NCBI GenBank assembly: GCA_021812665.1
Contig: JAKAMX010000008.1
Location: 1 to 21,856 of the forward strand
From: a bacterium
GTDB taxonomy: Bacteria; Patescibacteriota; Minisyncoccia; Phycocordibacterales; UBA1550
DNA: 21,856 nt
Reading direction: 5' to 3'
How positions within the stretch are numbered: the stretch's first letter is position 1; each line of letters starts with the position of its first letter. The notes under the pieces are model-generated. The model ran no database searches and was not told the DNA's origin. It saw only the letters and a list, made by a program, of their open reading frames with translations. The translations under genes and the position numbers were made by a program. Below, in pieces: positions 14,095 to 21,129 of the stretch.

Positions 14095-15303
14095 CTAACC
14101 TCTAGATGATTTCACCACGAGAGAATGCTGGTATTTTTTCTGAAAAATTCTACCCAAAAGCCTAGACACGAGAGGGAGATTTATTTTTTTTCTCTGTTCA
14201 ATCACTTCCTTATACGAGATAATTTTCCCGTAATCAATCAGGTCATCAATCACCCAGTCCATCCGACCAAGATTGTCGTCCCACATTTCTTTCAACTTTT
14301 TGGTACGAATTGATACAAATTTTTTTAATTTGGGAGCGAGATTTTTTTTGTCAGATGATAGCTCTTTAAGCTGCTGGTATACAATTTTTTCAAATTGCGC
14401 CGAAGCATCCTTCGGAATATAGGCATGGAATCGAACATACCCAAATGAGTTCGCGATGACATACTGATAATCATATTTATATATTCCAATATCACCGAGC
14501 GGCTTTTCTAGTCGTTCAAGCAATTGTGAACAAATAAACCTCATCGCAAAGCGTTCTGCAGAATGATTTTTGAGAGATAATCCAGGCCACATCATTGCAA
14601 TGTGAATATAATCAGGTTCTACTCCGTGGTGAGCAACAACTTTTTTCGTGATCTTAGCTATTTTTGTAACCGGTTTTGGAGACTCGACTATAGCGCCTGT
14701 GGTTTTTATGAAGTTTCCAATCAATTGTTCTGCTACTAGGCGCTTTGATTTTGGTAACTTGTGTGCACCTATCACAACACCAATAATATTATGTCTAAAA
14801 AGTTCGTCCCTTAGTGCACGCAGATTCTCAATTTTTATGCTCTGTACAATTTTGCTTTGAATCGCTTTATTCCGAGTCACGATATCGGGACCAGAGTATA
14901 AGCTTGCCAATGCTTGCTGCTCTAAAAATCGCTCATTTTGAGCATACATTTCATCAATTTCAATTTTAATACGCGCCTTTTCCCTCTTCAAAAAATCAGA
15001 ATTATCTATTGGATCATCCTTGAGCGTGGTGAGCGCATCTCGCAACTCATTTAGAAATTTTCCCTTGGTAGATTTAATATCAAACTGCATCGACCTATTG
15101 CTTATTGAAGCCGATTGAATTGGTCTGCCGATCTTGTCATCAATTCTAAAGCCAAGATAATGCTCCAGGAGGTGCCCAGTACCAAATTTATTTTGAGGCT
15201 CATTGTAATATCCATAAGAAAATAGTACGGATATATATACATTCGTATCCTTTTCGGGAAGATCCACAAAATATACTTTCGATTTATTCTTTCGCTTAGG
15301 CAT
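14095..15303 (-). CDS. M16-family zinc metallopeptidase-like protein
   Basis: 402 residues from the ATG at 15303, the usual length of a two-lobed M16 protein (insulinase / processing-peptidase superfamily). The inverted zinc motif is intact: GTGHLLEHYLG with H44, E47 and H48. The third zinc ligand is probably E115 or E118 in IKIEIDEMY. The second lobe (about 210-400) lacks an HxxEH motif, as is normal. No signal peptide is visible, so a cytoplasmic peptide-degrading role is likely. An open frame extends 5 codons further to a GTG at 15318, but that lies inside the promoter: TATAAT is 6 nt before ATG 15303. The gene is AT-rich relative to its neighbours. The substrate is unknown. Confidence 0.85.
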   Translation of the reverse strand: MPKRKNKSKVYFVDLPEKDTNVYISVLFSYGYYNEPQNKFGTGHLLEHYLGFRIDDKIGRPIQSASISNRSMQFDIKSTKGKFLNELRDALTTLKDDPIDNSDFLKREKARIKIEIDEMYAQNERFLEQQALASLYSGPDIVTRNKAIQSKIVQSIKIENLRALRDELFRHNIIGVVIGAHKLPKSKRLVAEQLIGNFIKTTGAIVESPKPVTKIAKITKKVVAHHGVEPDYIHIAMMWPGLSLKNHSAERFAMRFICSQLLERLEKPLGDIGIYKYDYQYVIANSFGYVRFHAYIPKDASAQFEKIVYQQLKELSSDKKNLAPKLKKFVSIRTKKLKEMWDDNLGRMDWVIDDLIDYGKIISYKEVIEQRKKINLPLVSRLLGRIFQKKYQHSLVVKSSRG

Positions 15304-15309
15304 ACTCGC

Positions 15310-15315
15310 ATTATA
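15310..15315 (-). promoter_or_regulatory. Consensus -10 (TATAAT) of the M16 peptidase gene, leaderless
   Basis: TATAAT on the minus strand ends 6 nt before the ATG at 15303. This decides the start codon and predicts a message beginning at the ATG. Confidence 0.7.
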
Positions 15316-15335
15316 CACTTACTGCCAAAATTTAT

Positions 15336-15366
15336 TAAAAAGCGGCCAGACAGTGAGTCTAGCCGC
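15336..15366 (-). terminator. Intrinsic terminator after the 54-residue mini-gene
   Basis: On the minus strand GCGGCTAGAC (15366-15357) pairs over 10 bp (one G-U) with GTCTGGCCGC (15351-15342), loop TCACT, followed by TTTTT. It closes the gyrB / mini-gene segment. Confidence 0.93.
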
Positions 15367-15380
15367 CCAGGGTGCTGTAC

Positions 15381-15545
15381 TTAACCCCTGTTCCCTTTGG
15401 GGACACGCGAATGTTCTTCGGCCTCCTTGTGCGCAACATTGCGTTCGCGCTCCGACTGCGACGGTTTCGGACTATCTCCGTCCCTGCGACCGTGAGCTCT
15501 CTGGAAGCTATCGTCCTTGTCATCGTTGACATGTTTCGTCGACAC
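15381..15545 (-). CDS. 54-residue highly charged mini-protein with very strong Shine-Dalgarno
   Basis: A GTG-initiated frame of 54 codons lies between gyrB and the terminator. Upstream is AGAAAGGAGGTGA (15563-15551), a 13-base perfect match to the standard 16S rRNA 3' tail, 8 nt before the GTG. The product is almost entirely polar (many Lys, Arg, Asp, Glu, His, Ser) with a single Phe and no hydrophobic core, so it is probably disordered or nucleic-acid-binding. A 10-bp-stem terminator follows 15 nt after the TAA. It may be co-transcribed with gyrB or have its own weak promoter (TTGAAA near 15600). No homologous family is recognised. The opposite-strand frame here lacks any such signals. Confidence 0.72.
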   Translation of the reverse strand: MSTKHVNDDKDDSFQRAHGRRDGDSPKPSQSERERNVAHKEAEEHSRVPKGNRG

Positions 15546-15600
15546 GAGCCTCACCTCCTTTCTATTTCAAAGATGACATATTCACAAAAGTATTTCAATG

Positions 15601-17655
15601 CTATGCCGCGTGATCGATATTTGCCAACTTGGCGTTCGATTGAATAAATGATTTACGCGCAGGCACATCTTCACCCATGAGCACATCAAAGGCTCTGTCT
15701 GCGTCTACTGCGTCGTCGATAGTGACTTGTTTCAAAACACGAGATGTCGGGTTCATGGTAGTTTCCCACAATTCCTCTGGGTTCATTTCTCCGAGACCTT
15801 TGTATCGCTGAATAGAGATTTTTTGCTCACGCTTTTTGCCTTTTGTATCTTCTTCAGCTTCTTCTGCCTCTTCTGCTTCGCTTGCTTCCTCAACAACTTC
15901 TATTGAGCTAGTATCTTTACCGAGTAGTGCGAATTTTTCTTCTTCGCTGTATGCATATGCGACATCCTTTCCTCGCTTAATTTTATAAAGTGGTGGCTGC
16001 GCAATGTAAATGTACCCCCCTTCAATCACCTTCTTGAAATATCGGTAAAAGAGTGTGAGCAAAAGAGTACGGATGTGTGAACCGTCGACGTCGGCATCGG
16101 TTGCAATGATCACTTTGTGATAGCGAAGTTTTGAAATATCAAAAACATCTCCGATTCCTACACCGAGCGCAACAACTAGCGCTTTAATCTCTGCTGACGC
16201 GAGCATCCTATCGAGGCGTGCACGCTCTACGTTCAAAATTTTACCCTTGAGTGGAAGGATAGCCTGTGTCTTACGATCACGACCCTGCTTTGATGAACCT
16301 CCAGCTGAATCTCCCTCCACAATGAAGAGCTCTGAGTCTTCTGCCTTATTGCTCTGACAGTCAGCGAGCTTCCCGGGGAGTGTCATTCCTTCAAGCGCAC
16401 CCTTGCGAAGCACGCTGTCCTTTGCAGCCTTTGCAGCCTTGCGAGCACGGAGCGCCAAAATAACCTTATTTACTATGGCTTTTCCGTCTTCTGGGTTTTC
16501 TTCAAGGAAAATACCGAGTGCTTCTCCAAAGACTTTCTCCACGGCTCCGCGCGCTTCGACAGAACCCAACTTTCCTTTTGTTTGTCCTTCAAACTGGATC
16601 TCGCGAAGCTTTACAGAAACAGCAGCAGTCAAACCTTCGCGCACATCGTCAGCAGTGAAATTATCCTCGCTCTCTTTAATGTAATTATTCTTGCGAGCGT
16701 AATCATTGATACGACGCGTAAGTGCAGTACGAAAACCTGTCACATGAGTTCCACCCTCCATGTTGTAAGTGTTGTTTGCAAATGCGAGCTCGCGAGAGGA
16801 AATATCGTCGATATATTGGAACGCTACTTCTACCATCACATCATCGGCTTCTTTTTCAACATAACAAATATTTTTATGAACTGGCTTTTGGTGCTGGTTA
16901 TAAAAACGAATAAGCGACACGAGGCCACCATCAAAATAGAAAGTCATTGATGGCACTTCGAGCTCGAGGTCGTGCATGTACACAACTTCGTCGAGGTCCA
17001 GTTTGCCCTCATACTTGCTTGCGTCCACGATATTGATCTGGAGACCTTTTACCAAGTACGCCTGCTGGCGCAAGTGCGAAACAATCTGATTCCAACTGAA
17101 ATCAATCTCTTTAAAAATTTCTGTATCTGGCTCGAACGTTACAATCGTGCCGCGGAAATCTGTTTTGCCCACCTTCTTAACTGGCGCTTTCTTTTTCCCA
17201 CGTGCATACTCCTGCATGTGAATACCACCGTCCTGATGCACACGAACTTCAGTAAACACAGAGAGTGCATTTACCACAGATGCTCCTACTCCGTGAAGAC
17301 CGCCAGAAACTTTGTAGCTCTTGCCTTCGAACTTTCCTCCTGCATGAAGTGTTGTCATCACCGTCTCAAGTGCAGATACTTTTGTTTTTGGATGTATTGC
17401 AACTGGGATACCACGACCGTTGTCGACGACGCGTACACGATTGCCCGGGAGTAGCGCGACCTCAATATGATTTGCAAAACCACCCATCGCTTCATCGCGT
17501 GAGTTATCAAAAATTTCCCAAATAAGGTGGTGGAGTCCTTCGGGACCAGTTGACCCAATATACATTCCCGGTCGTTTACGTACTGGTTCAAGCCCTTCAA
17601 GGACGACAATGTCCTCTGCTCCGTACTCGCTCTTTTTTTCTTCTTTTTTGGCCAT
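15601..17655 (-). CDS. gyrB: DNA gyrase subunit B
   Basis: ATPase subunit of the type II topoisomerase that introduces negative supercoils. 684 residues from the ATG at 17655. Visible are YGAEDIVVLEGLEPVRKRPG and MYIGS (GHKL ATPase start), WEIFDNSRDEA (E47, N51), GLHGVGASVVNALS, the Toprim motif EGDSAGGSSKQGRDRKTQAI, ATDADVDGSHIRTLLLTLF, and RYKGLGEMNPEELWETTMNP near the end. A Glu/Ala-rich acidic tract sits between the Toprim region and RYKGLGEMN. An in-frame ATG at 17697 adds 14 residues and lies just downstream of the promoter start point, so it could be the real start. 17655 is preferred because MAKKE matches the usual family N-terminus. It could also be a ParE; no gyrA or parC is present to decide. 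Confidence 0.95.
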   Translation of the reverse strand: MAKKEEKKSEYGAEDIVVLEGLEPVRKRPGMYIGSTGPEGLHHLIWEIFDNSRDEAMGGFANHIEVALLPGNRVRVVDNGRGIPVAIHPKTKVSALETVMTTLHAGGKFEGKSYKVSGGLHGVGASVVNALSVFTEVRVHQDGGIHMQEYARGKKKAPVKKVGKTDFRGTIVTFEPDTEIFKEIDFSWNQIVSHLRQQAYLVKGLQINIVDASKYEGKLDLDEVVYMHDLELEVPSMTFYFDGGLVSLIRFYNQHQKPVHKNICYVEKEADDVMVEVAFQYIDDISSRELAFANNTYNMEGGTHVTGFRTALTRRINDYARKNNYIKESEDNFTADDVREGLTAAVSVKLREIQFEGQTKGKLGSVEARGAVEKVFGEALGIFLEENPEDGKAIVNKVILALRARKAAKAAKDSVLRKGALEGMTLPGKLADCQSNKAEDSELFIVEGDSAGGSSKQGRDRKTQAILPLKGKILNVERARLDRMLASAEIKALVVALGVGIGDVFDISKLRYHKVIIATDADVDGSHIRTLLLTLFYRYFKKVIEGGYIYIAQPPLYKIKRGKDVAYAYSEEEKFALLGKDTSSIEVVEEASEAEEAEEAEEDTKGKKREQKISIQRYKGLGEMNPEELWETTMNPTSRVLKQVTIDDAVDADRAFDVLMGEDVPARKSFIQSNAKLANIDHAA

Positions 17656-17712
17656 ATTGGGTTGGATAAAAACAAAGGATCGCCCACTAGCGGGCATCTC
17701 ATATGTGCTTAT

Positions 17713-17721
17713 ATTGTACCA
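17713..17721 (-). promoter_or_regulatory. Extended -10 promoter of gyrB
   Basis: On the minus strand TGG-TACAAT (17721-17713). Predicted start near 17706, giving about 50 nt of leader to ATG 17655, or about 9 nt to ATG 17697. The leader contains GCCCGCTAGTGGGC, a small near-palindrome. Confidence 0.65.
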
Positions 17722-17753
17722 AAATTATGAATAAACACAAAGGGAAATTTGTG

Positions 17754-17781
17754 CAAAAAAGCCCCAAATTATGGGGCTTTT
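17754..17781 (-). terminator. Intrinsic terminator after the 17792 orphan gene
   Basis: AAAGCCCC (17758-17765) and GGGGCTTT (17773-17780) form an 8-bp stem with a 7-nt loop. On the minus strand it is followed by TTTTTTGC. It lies 10 nt after the stop codon. Confidence 0.9.
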
Positions 17782-17791
17782 CGGGAAATTA

Positions 17792-18115
17792 TCACTTAGC
17801 AAAGACTTTGCGCACCCAGTCGCCTGGAACATGAACGGAAACTTGGGTTGCGCTGACAGAAACAATGTCGACGGAACCAGAGGCAACGAACACCAGAGTA
17901 TCGTTTTCCTCAACACGGAGTTCAAAGAAACCCACCACGGGCTCGTAGAAGGTGAGGGTCGAATCTACACGAAGTCCAGAATCTTCGTACACAGATCTCC
18001 CCCAGCATTCCTCACCATTATCCCCGCGGGCAGTCATCGTTCCTTTCTCCTGCGCAATAAGAATACACGCTTTGATAATTTCAATTTCTGCGGGTGAAGC
18101 AACCCTTGGTACCAT
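17792..18115 (-). CDS. Orphan ~105-residue protein, family member 2 (unknown function)
   Basis: 107 residues, soluble. An N-terminal helix (PAEIEIIKACILIAQEKG) is followed by strand-like segments (STLTFYEP, FFELRVEE, TLVFVASG, QVSVHV) and a PGDWVRKVF end. The start is firm: AAAAGGAGGTC (GGAGG 6 nt before the ATG). It has its own promoter and terminator. It aligns with the product of 7842-8156 almost without gaps: KACI/NKCI, G-T, Y-D, F-V/M-A-S/T-G and P-D-W/K, and the two translation-start regions are alike. The similarity is low and by eye, so homology is a proposal. No named family is recognised. Confidence 0.82.
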   Translation of the reverse strand: MVPRVASPAEIEIIKACILIAQEKGTMTARGDNGEECWGRSVYEDSGLRVDSTLTFYEPVVGFFELRVEENDTLVFVASGSVDIVSVSATQVSVHVPGDWVRKVFAK

Positions 18116-18138
18116 GACAGACCTCCTTTTCTGTAATT

Positions 18139-18168
18139 AGCTTACCAGAAAATAACAAAAACTGACAA
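18139..18168 (-). promoter_or_regulatory. Promoter for the 17792 orphan gene
   Basis: On the minus strand TTGTCA (18168-18163), an 18-bp spacer ending in TGG, and TAAGCT (18144-18139). The -35 box directly abuts the stop codon of the C39-like gene (18169-18171). Confidence 0.65.
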
Positions 18169-18726
18169 CTACTTCCCCACAAACACAGCCCTGCCACGCC
18201 AAGACTTATTGAATGTTTCGATCTCGCAGCACCTCCCTTCACCCCCTACCGCTGGATCTCCTGGCACACTTGCTATGGTTGCCTCAGGTTCATGATAGTA
18301 AAAATGGGTTATTCCACCTTGTTCGTTTTCTTTATATCCAATAAGGAGTACCGTGTGGAATTTTTTTTGTTCCAACACAAATTTTGTAATTGAAACAATA
18401 ACAGGATTGCCTTGTTTTAAACTATCTACAAGGGGAACAATCGTGTCCAGCTTATCTTTTGTCTCAACATTTTTATATCGCCAGGATTTCAGCCCTTCCT
18501 TCTCAAAGAAAGAAATCACATAGTCATGGCTTGTGCCGTTCAGCCGAGTATAGCCACCCTCGACCCCTGCAGTTTTCATGAATTCTAAAATATCAATTTT
18601 TTTTCCTTTGTGATACTCAAGCGCCATAGCAACACATGTTCCCATGCATGAGCCAATGTTCCACTGATAATCTTTTACCTCCAAATATTGCGAATGATAA
18701 GGCACATTGAGTTTAATCTCTTTCAT
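18169..18726 (-). CDS. C39-like papain-fold cysteine peptidase in the pheST operon
   Basis: 185 residues with the layout of a C39_2-type peptidase domain, a papain-like fold. The Cys helix is IGSCMGTCVAMALEYH, which lines up with the family's CGPxSxAMxLxY, so C27 is the likely nucleophile. The His strand is KKFHTVLLIGY (H124). The third site, normally Asp-Pro, reads FYYHEPE, so E146 would replace Asp. There is no signal peptide, membrane segment or ABC transporter domain, so it is probably cytoplasmic and not a bacteriocin exporter. It starts 11 nt after the pheT stop on the same strand and is probably the last gene of pheS-pheT. Its substrate is unknown. The adjacent PheT carries another papain-fold peptidase domain. 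Confidence 0.82.
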   Translation of the reverse strand: MKEIKLNVPYHSQYLEVKDYQWNIGSCMGTCVAMALEYHKGKKIDILEFMKTAGVEGGYTRLNGTSHDYVISFFEKEGLKSWRYKNVETKDKLDTIVPLVDSLKQGNPVIVSITKFVLEQKKFHTVLLIGYKENEQGGITHFYYHEPEATIASVPGDPAVGGEGRCCEIETFNKSWRGRAVFVGK

Positions 18727-18737
18727 AACTATTCTTA

Positions 18738-21128
18738 TTATCTGACTTCAAGTCCCTGCGCAGAAAGCTTTTCGGTGATGCGTGCCATTACTTCATTAAT
18801 TTCAACATCTGAGAGTGTGCGCTCGTATGATTGGAATACTAGATTGAATGCGTACGAAGTTTTTGATTCTCCGTCAAAATCTTTAGTGAACACATCAAAA
18901 AGGCGATCACGCACCAAAAGCGGACCTGCCTCAGTTCGTATAATTTCTAGAATCTGATCTTGTGAAAGTTTTCCATTTGACCACAGCGCAATATCGCGGA
19001 GCATAAATGGGTAAGATGAGATTGCGCGATATGGTGCATTCACTTGCGATGCAATAAGTGGTTCATACGCATCGCCTTCTCCAACATGCGCAGGAAGTAC
19101 ACACTCCCACACATTTCCTTCTTTGTGCCACGAAAGCTTGTCGGAGAGCGCCCTAGAAAGTGCCTTATCGGCAAACGAAAGAATTTCGTTTTCGCGGGCC
19201 TCTTTTTTTGATTGTTTTATCGATTTTGTAACTGTTGCTCCGAGAGAAATGTGCAGCTCTTCTTTCTCGATACCCAAGAACACAGTGCCGATTTCAAACA
19301 TCACTACTTCATCTACGCCGACGAGTGGTGCGTTGCGCGCATTGAAAACGAGAGCGTCTTTCATGCCATGAGTGAGGTTGTCTCTCAAAAAGCTAATTCC
19401 CTCCGCCATCGGGTTTGCAACTTCGACTTTTCCTTCACGACGAAAAACATATGTAAAAATTTCAGAAAAACCTAGTGGCAGGAGCGCATTGTGTGCAAGT
19501 AGGGTTGCATTATAAATACCGTTTTTGCTTGGTTCAAATCCAGTATTTTTGAGTGGTATTGTCGGAACCTTATCGTATCCCATGAGGCGCACTACTTCCT
19601 CTGCAATATCTGCACCGACACGAAGGTCAAATCGTCCCGCAGGAACAGTGATCAAAAATCGTTCCTCTGCAAGCTCTTTTATGCGTCGTACACCGACAAT
19701 GGTCTTAAACCGCGGGCTCTCCGATAGCTCTTCAATTGCAATACCTCCATCATGCCCGGCATCTTTGTTGTGTCGAGATGAATGAATCACCATTCCGTTA
19801 CCAAGATACAAACCGACATGATCAATGCCTGATTTAGGAACTTTTGTGCCAGCCAGCCATTCTTTACTTTCGTGATACTCACTACCTGTTTTTTCGCCGA
19901 CTGAAAAAATCAGGTCCCCAGGCTGCATGTCATTTGTTGAGACTTCTTCTCCAAAAACATACTGATCCACAGTCATGCGAGGAATCCTTACACCAGCCCC
20001 CAGGAACAGATAGCTTACAAACCCAGAGCAATCAAATTTACGTGGTGCGTCAAAGAGTACGCTTGCCCCGTAAACGTATGGAACACCAACAAGCTCCTGT
20101 GCGCGCGACACAATACGGTCTGCGCCATCTTGTATTCGTTCATATGAAAAATTGAGTCGATCGAGATCGCGCGAGAGATCGCTAGCTGAGTACGAGACAC
20201 CCAGAAGACGTTCGATGTCTTTTGGAGAAAGCCCTACGCGATACGGAGATGCAGGGCGAGGATAAACGTCCACAACTTCTCCTGCTCGCGCTTCGGGGAA
20301 AATCTCAAGCAAAAGTTCTATGGCGCGGTCCATCGCTACGCGTGTAATCTCTGGAGAACGGTGGTGCTCAAAACGGCGCGATGAGTCGGTGGTTATACCT
20401 ACCGCGCGCGATGTCTTGCGCACCGCAACAGGATTGAATACTGCCGCCTCGAGAACGATAGTGCTCGTTTCATCACCAACCCCCGCGTAGGCGCCACCCT
20501 TAACGCCCGCGATAGCTAGTGGACGCACGCTGTCCGCGATAACAAGCGTATTTTCAGGAAGCGCAATATCCTTTCCATCGAGTGTCTCGATTTTTTCTCC
20601 AGGATTTACTTTGCGAACATGAATAGTGATTCCATCGTTTTCTTCATGACTTAGTTTTGCGGTATCAAATGCATGCATTGGCTGGCCAGTCTCGAGCATT
20701 ACAAAGTTTGTAACATCGACGATAGCGTTGATACTACGCTGACCCGATGCTTCGAGTGCATCACGAAGCCAAGCTGGTGACTGTCGATCGTCTACGCCCT
20801 CAACCACCCGTCCAATATATCGAGGACACAGTTTTGGTTCGTCAACCACAACGGAAAGTTGTGTCGTAGGCACTGCGTTAATTATTTTAGGGGTGACATC
20901 TTTTATCTTTGCGCCGCTGTACACTGCCACCTCGCGCGCAATCCCCCAGTACGACAAAAGGTCTCCACGGTCTGGCGTGACCTTGATCTCGTACACCGTA
21001 TCATCGCCGTGCATTTCGGTGCCTTCAACTTCACAAATATACTGCAAAAAAATATCCGAAAGCTTTTTTGGATCAGGAATCCCGTCGAGATATCGAGAAA
21101 GAGTTTTGTAAGATACGGGGATATTCAT
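18738..21128 (-). CDS. pheT: Phenylalanyl-tRNA synthetase beta subunit with an inserted NlpC/P60 peptidase domain and no EMAP domain
   Basis: Beta subunit of the alpha2-beta2 enzyme that charges tRNA-Phe. 796 residues. After a short N-terminus, YICEVEG (30-36) passes directly to YEIKVTPDRGDLLSYWGIAREVA, so the EMAP-type tRNA-binding domain (about 100 residues) is absent. B3/B4 editing-type motifs follow (SINAIVDVTNFVMLETGQPMHAFD near 132-155; GGAYAGVGDETSTIVLEAA). The B5 domain starts near 297 (GLSPKDIERLLGVSYS), is interrupted at about 335 by an NlpC/P60 domain, and resumes at about 490 with FLITVPAGRFDLRVGADIAEEVVRLMGYDKVP. The catalytic-like core (535-690) and the C-terminal FDX-ACB domain (705-796, YPFMLRDIAL to RTLSDVEIN) are complete. 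The ATG lies one base after the pheS stop, indicating tight coupling. The frame is uninterrupted throughout. Confidence 0.95.
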   Translation of the reverse strand: MNIPVSYKTLSRYLDGIPDPKKLSDIFLQYICEVEGTEMHGDDTVYEIKVTPDRGDLLSYWGIAREVAVYSGAKIKDVTPKIINAVPTTQLSVVVDEPKLCPRYIGRVVEGVDDRQSPAWLRDALEASGQRSINAIVDVTNFVMLETGQPMHAFDTAKLSHEENDGITIHVRKVNPGEKIETLDGKDIALPENTLVIADSVRPLAIAGVKGGAYAGVGDETSTIVLEAAVFNPVAVRKTSRAVGITTDSSRRFEHHRSPEITRVAMDRAIELLLEIFPEARAGEVVDVYPRPASPYRVGLSPKDIERLLGVSYSASDLSRDLDRLNFSYERIQDGADRIVSRAQELVGVPYVYGASVLFDAPRKFDCSGFVSYLFLGAGVRIPRMTVDQYVFGEEVSTNDMQPGDLIFSVGEKTGSEYHESKEWLAGTKVPKSGIDHVGLYLGNGMVIHSSRHNKDAGHDGGIAIEELSESPRFKTIVGVRRIKELAEERFLITVPAGRFDLRVGADIAEEVVRLMGYDKVPTIPLKNTGFEPSKNGIYNATLLAHNALLPLGFSEIFTYVFRREGKVEVANPMAEGISFLRDNLTHGMKDALVFNARNAPLVGVDEVVMFEIGTVFLGIEKEELHISLGATVTKSIKQSKKEARENEILSFADKALSRALSDKLSWHKEGNVWECVLPAHVGEGDAYEPLIASQVNAPYRAISSYPFMLRDIALWSNGKLSQDQILEIIRTEAGPLLVRDRLFDVFTKDFDGESKTSYAFNLVFQSYERTLSDVEINEVMARITEKLSAQGLEVR
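19671..20123 (-). other. NlpC/P60 cysteine-peptidase domain inside PheT (residues ~336-486)
   Basis: The inserted segment has the full NlpC/P60 layout: RAQELVGVPYVYG, the nucleophile in KFDCSGFVSYLF (C367), IPRMTVDQYVFGEEV, MQPGDLIF, the catalytic His in GIDHVGLYLGNG (H437), and the third polar residue in MVIHSS (H449). All three triad positions are present, so it may be active. It sits between the two halves of B5, in the loop between the LxFxxE strand and the next VPxxRxD strand. A longer segment with charged residues (411-435) precedes H437. Confidence 0.9.
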
Positions 21129-21129
21129 A

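Noticed and set aside
14079..14103. Possible terminator hairpin at the M16 stop codon (GGTTAGT with ACTAATC)
   Set aside because: Only a 7-bp stem with one G-U pair, overlapping the stop codon, and no T run follows on the minus strand.
15372..15647. Plus-strand open frame (91 codons) between the M16 gene and gyrB
   Set aside because: Opposite the minus-strand 54-codon gene that has a 13-base SD and a terminator, and it runs into the gyrB 3' end.
16972..17454. Plus-strand open frame (160 codons) inside gyrB
   Set aside because: Antisense shadow of conserved GHKL ATPase coding; no ribosome site or promoter.
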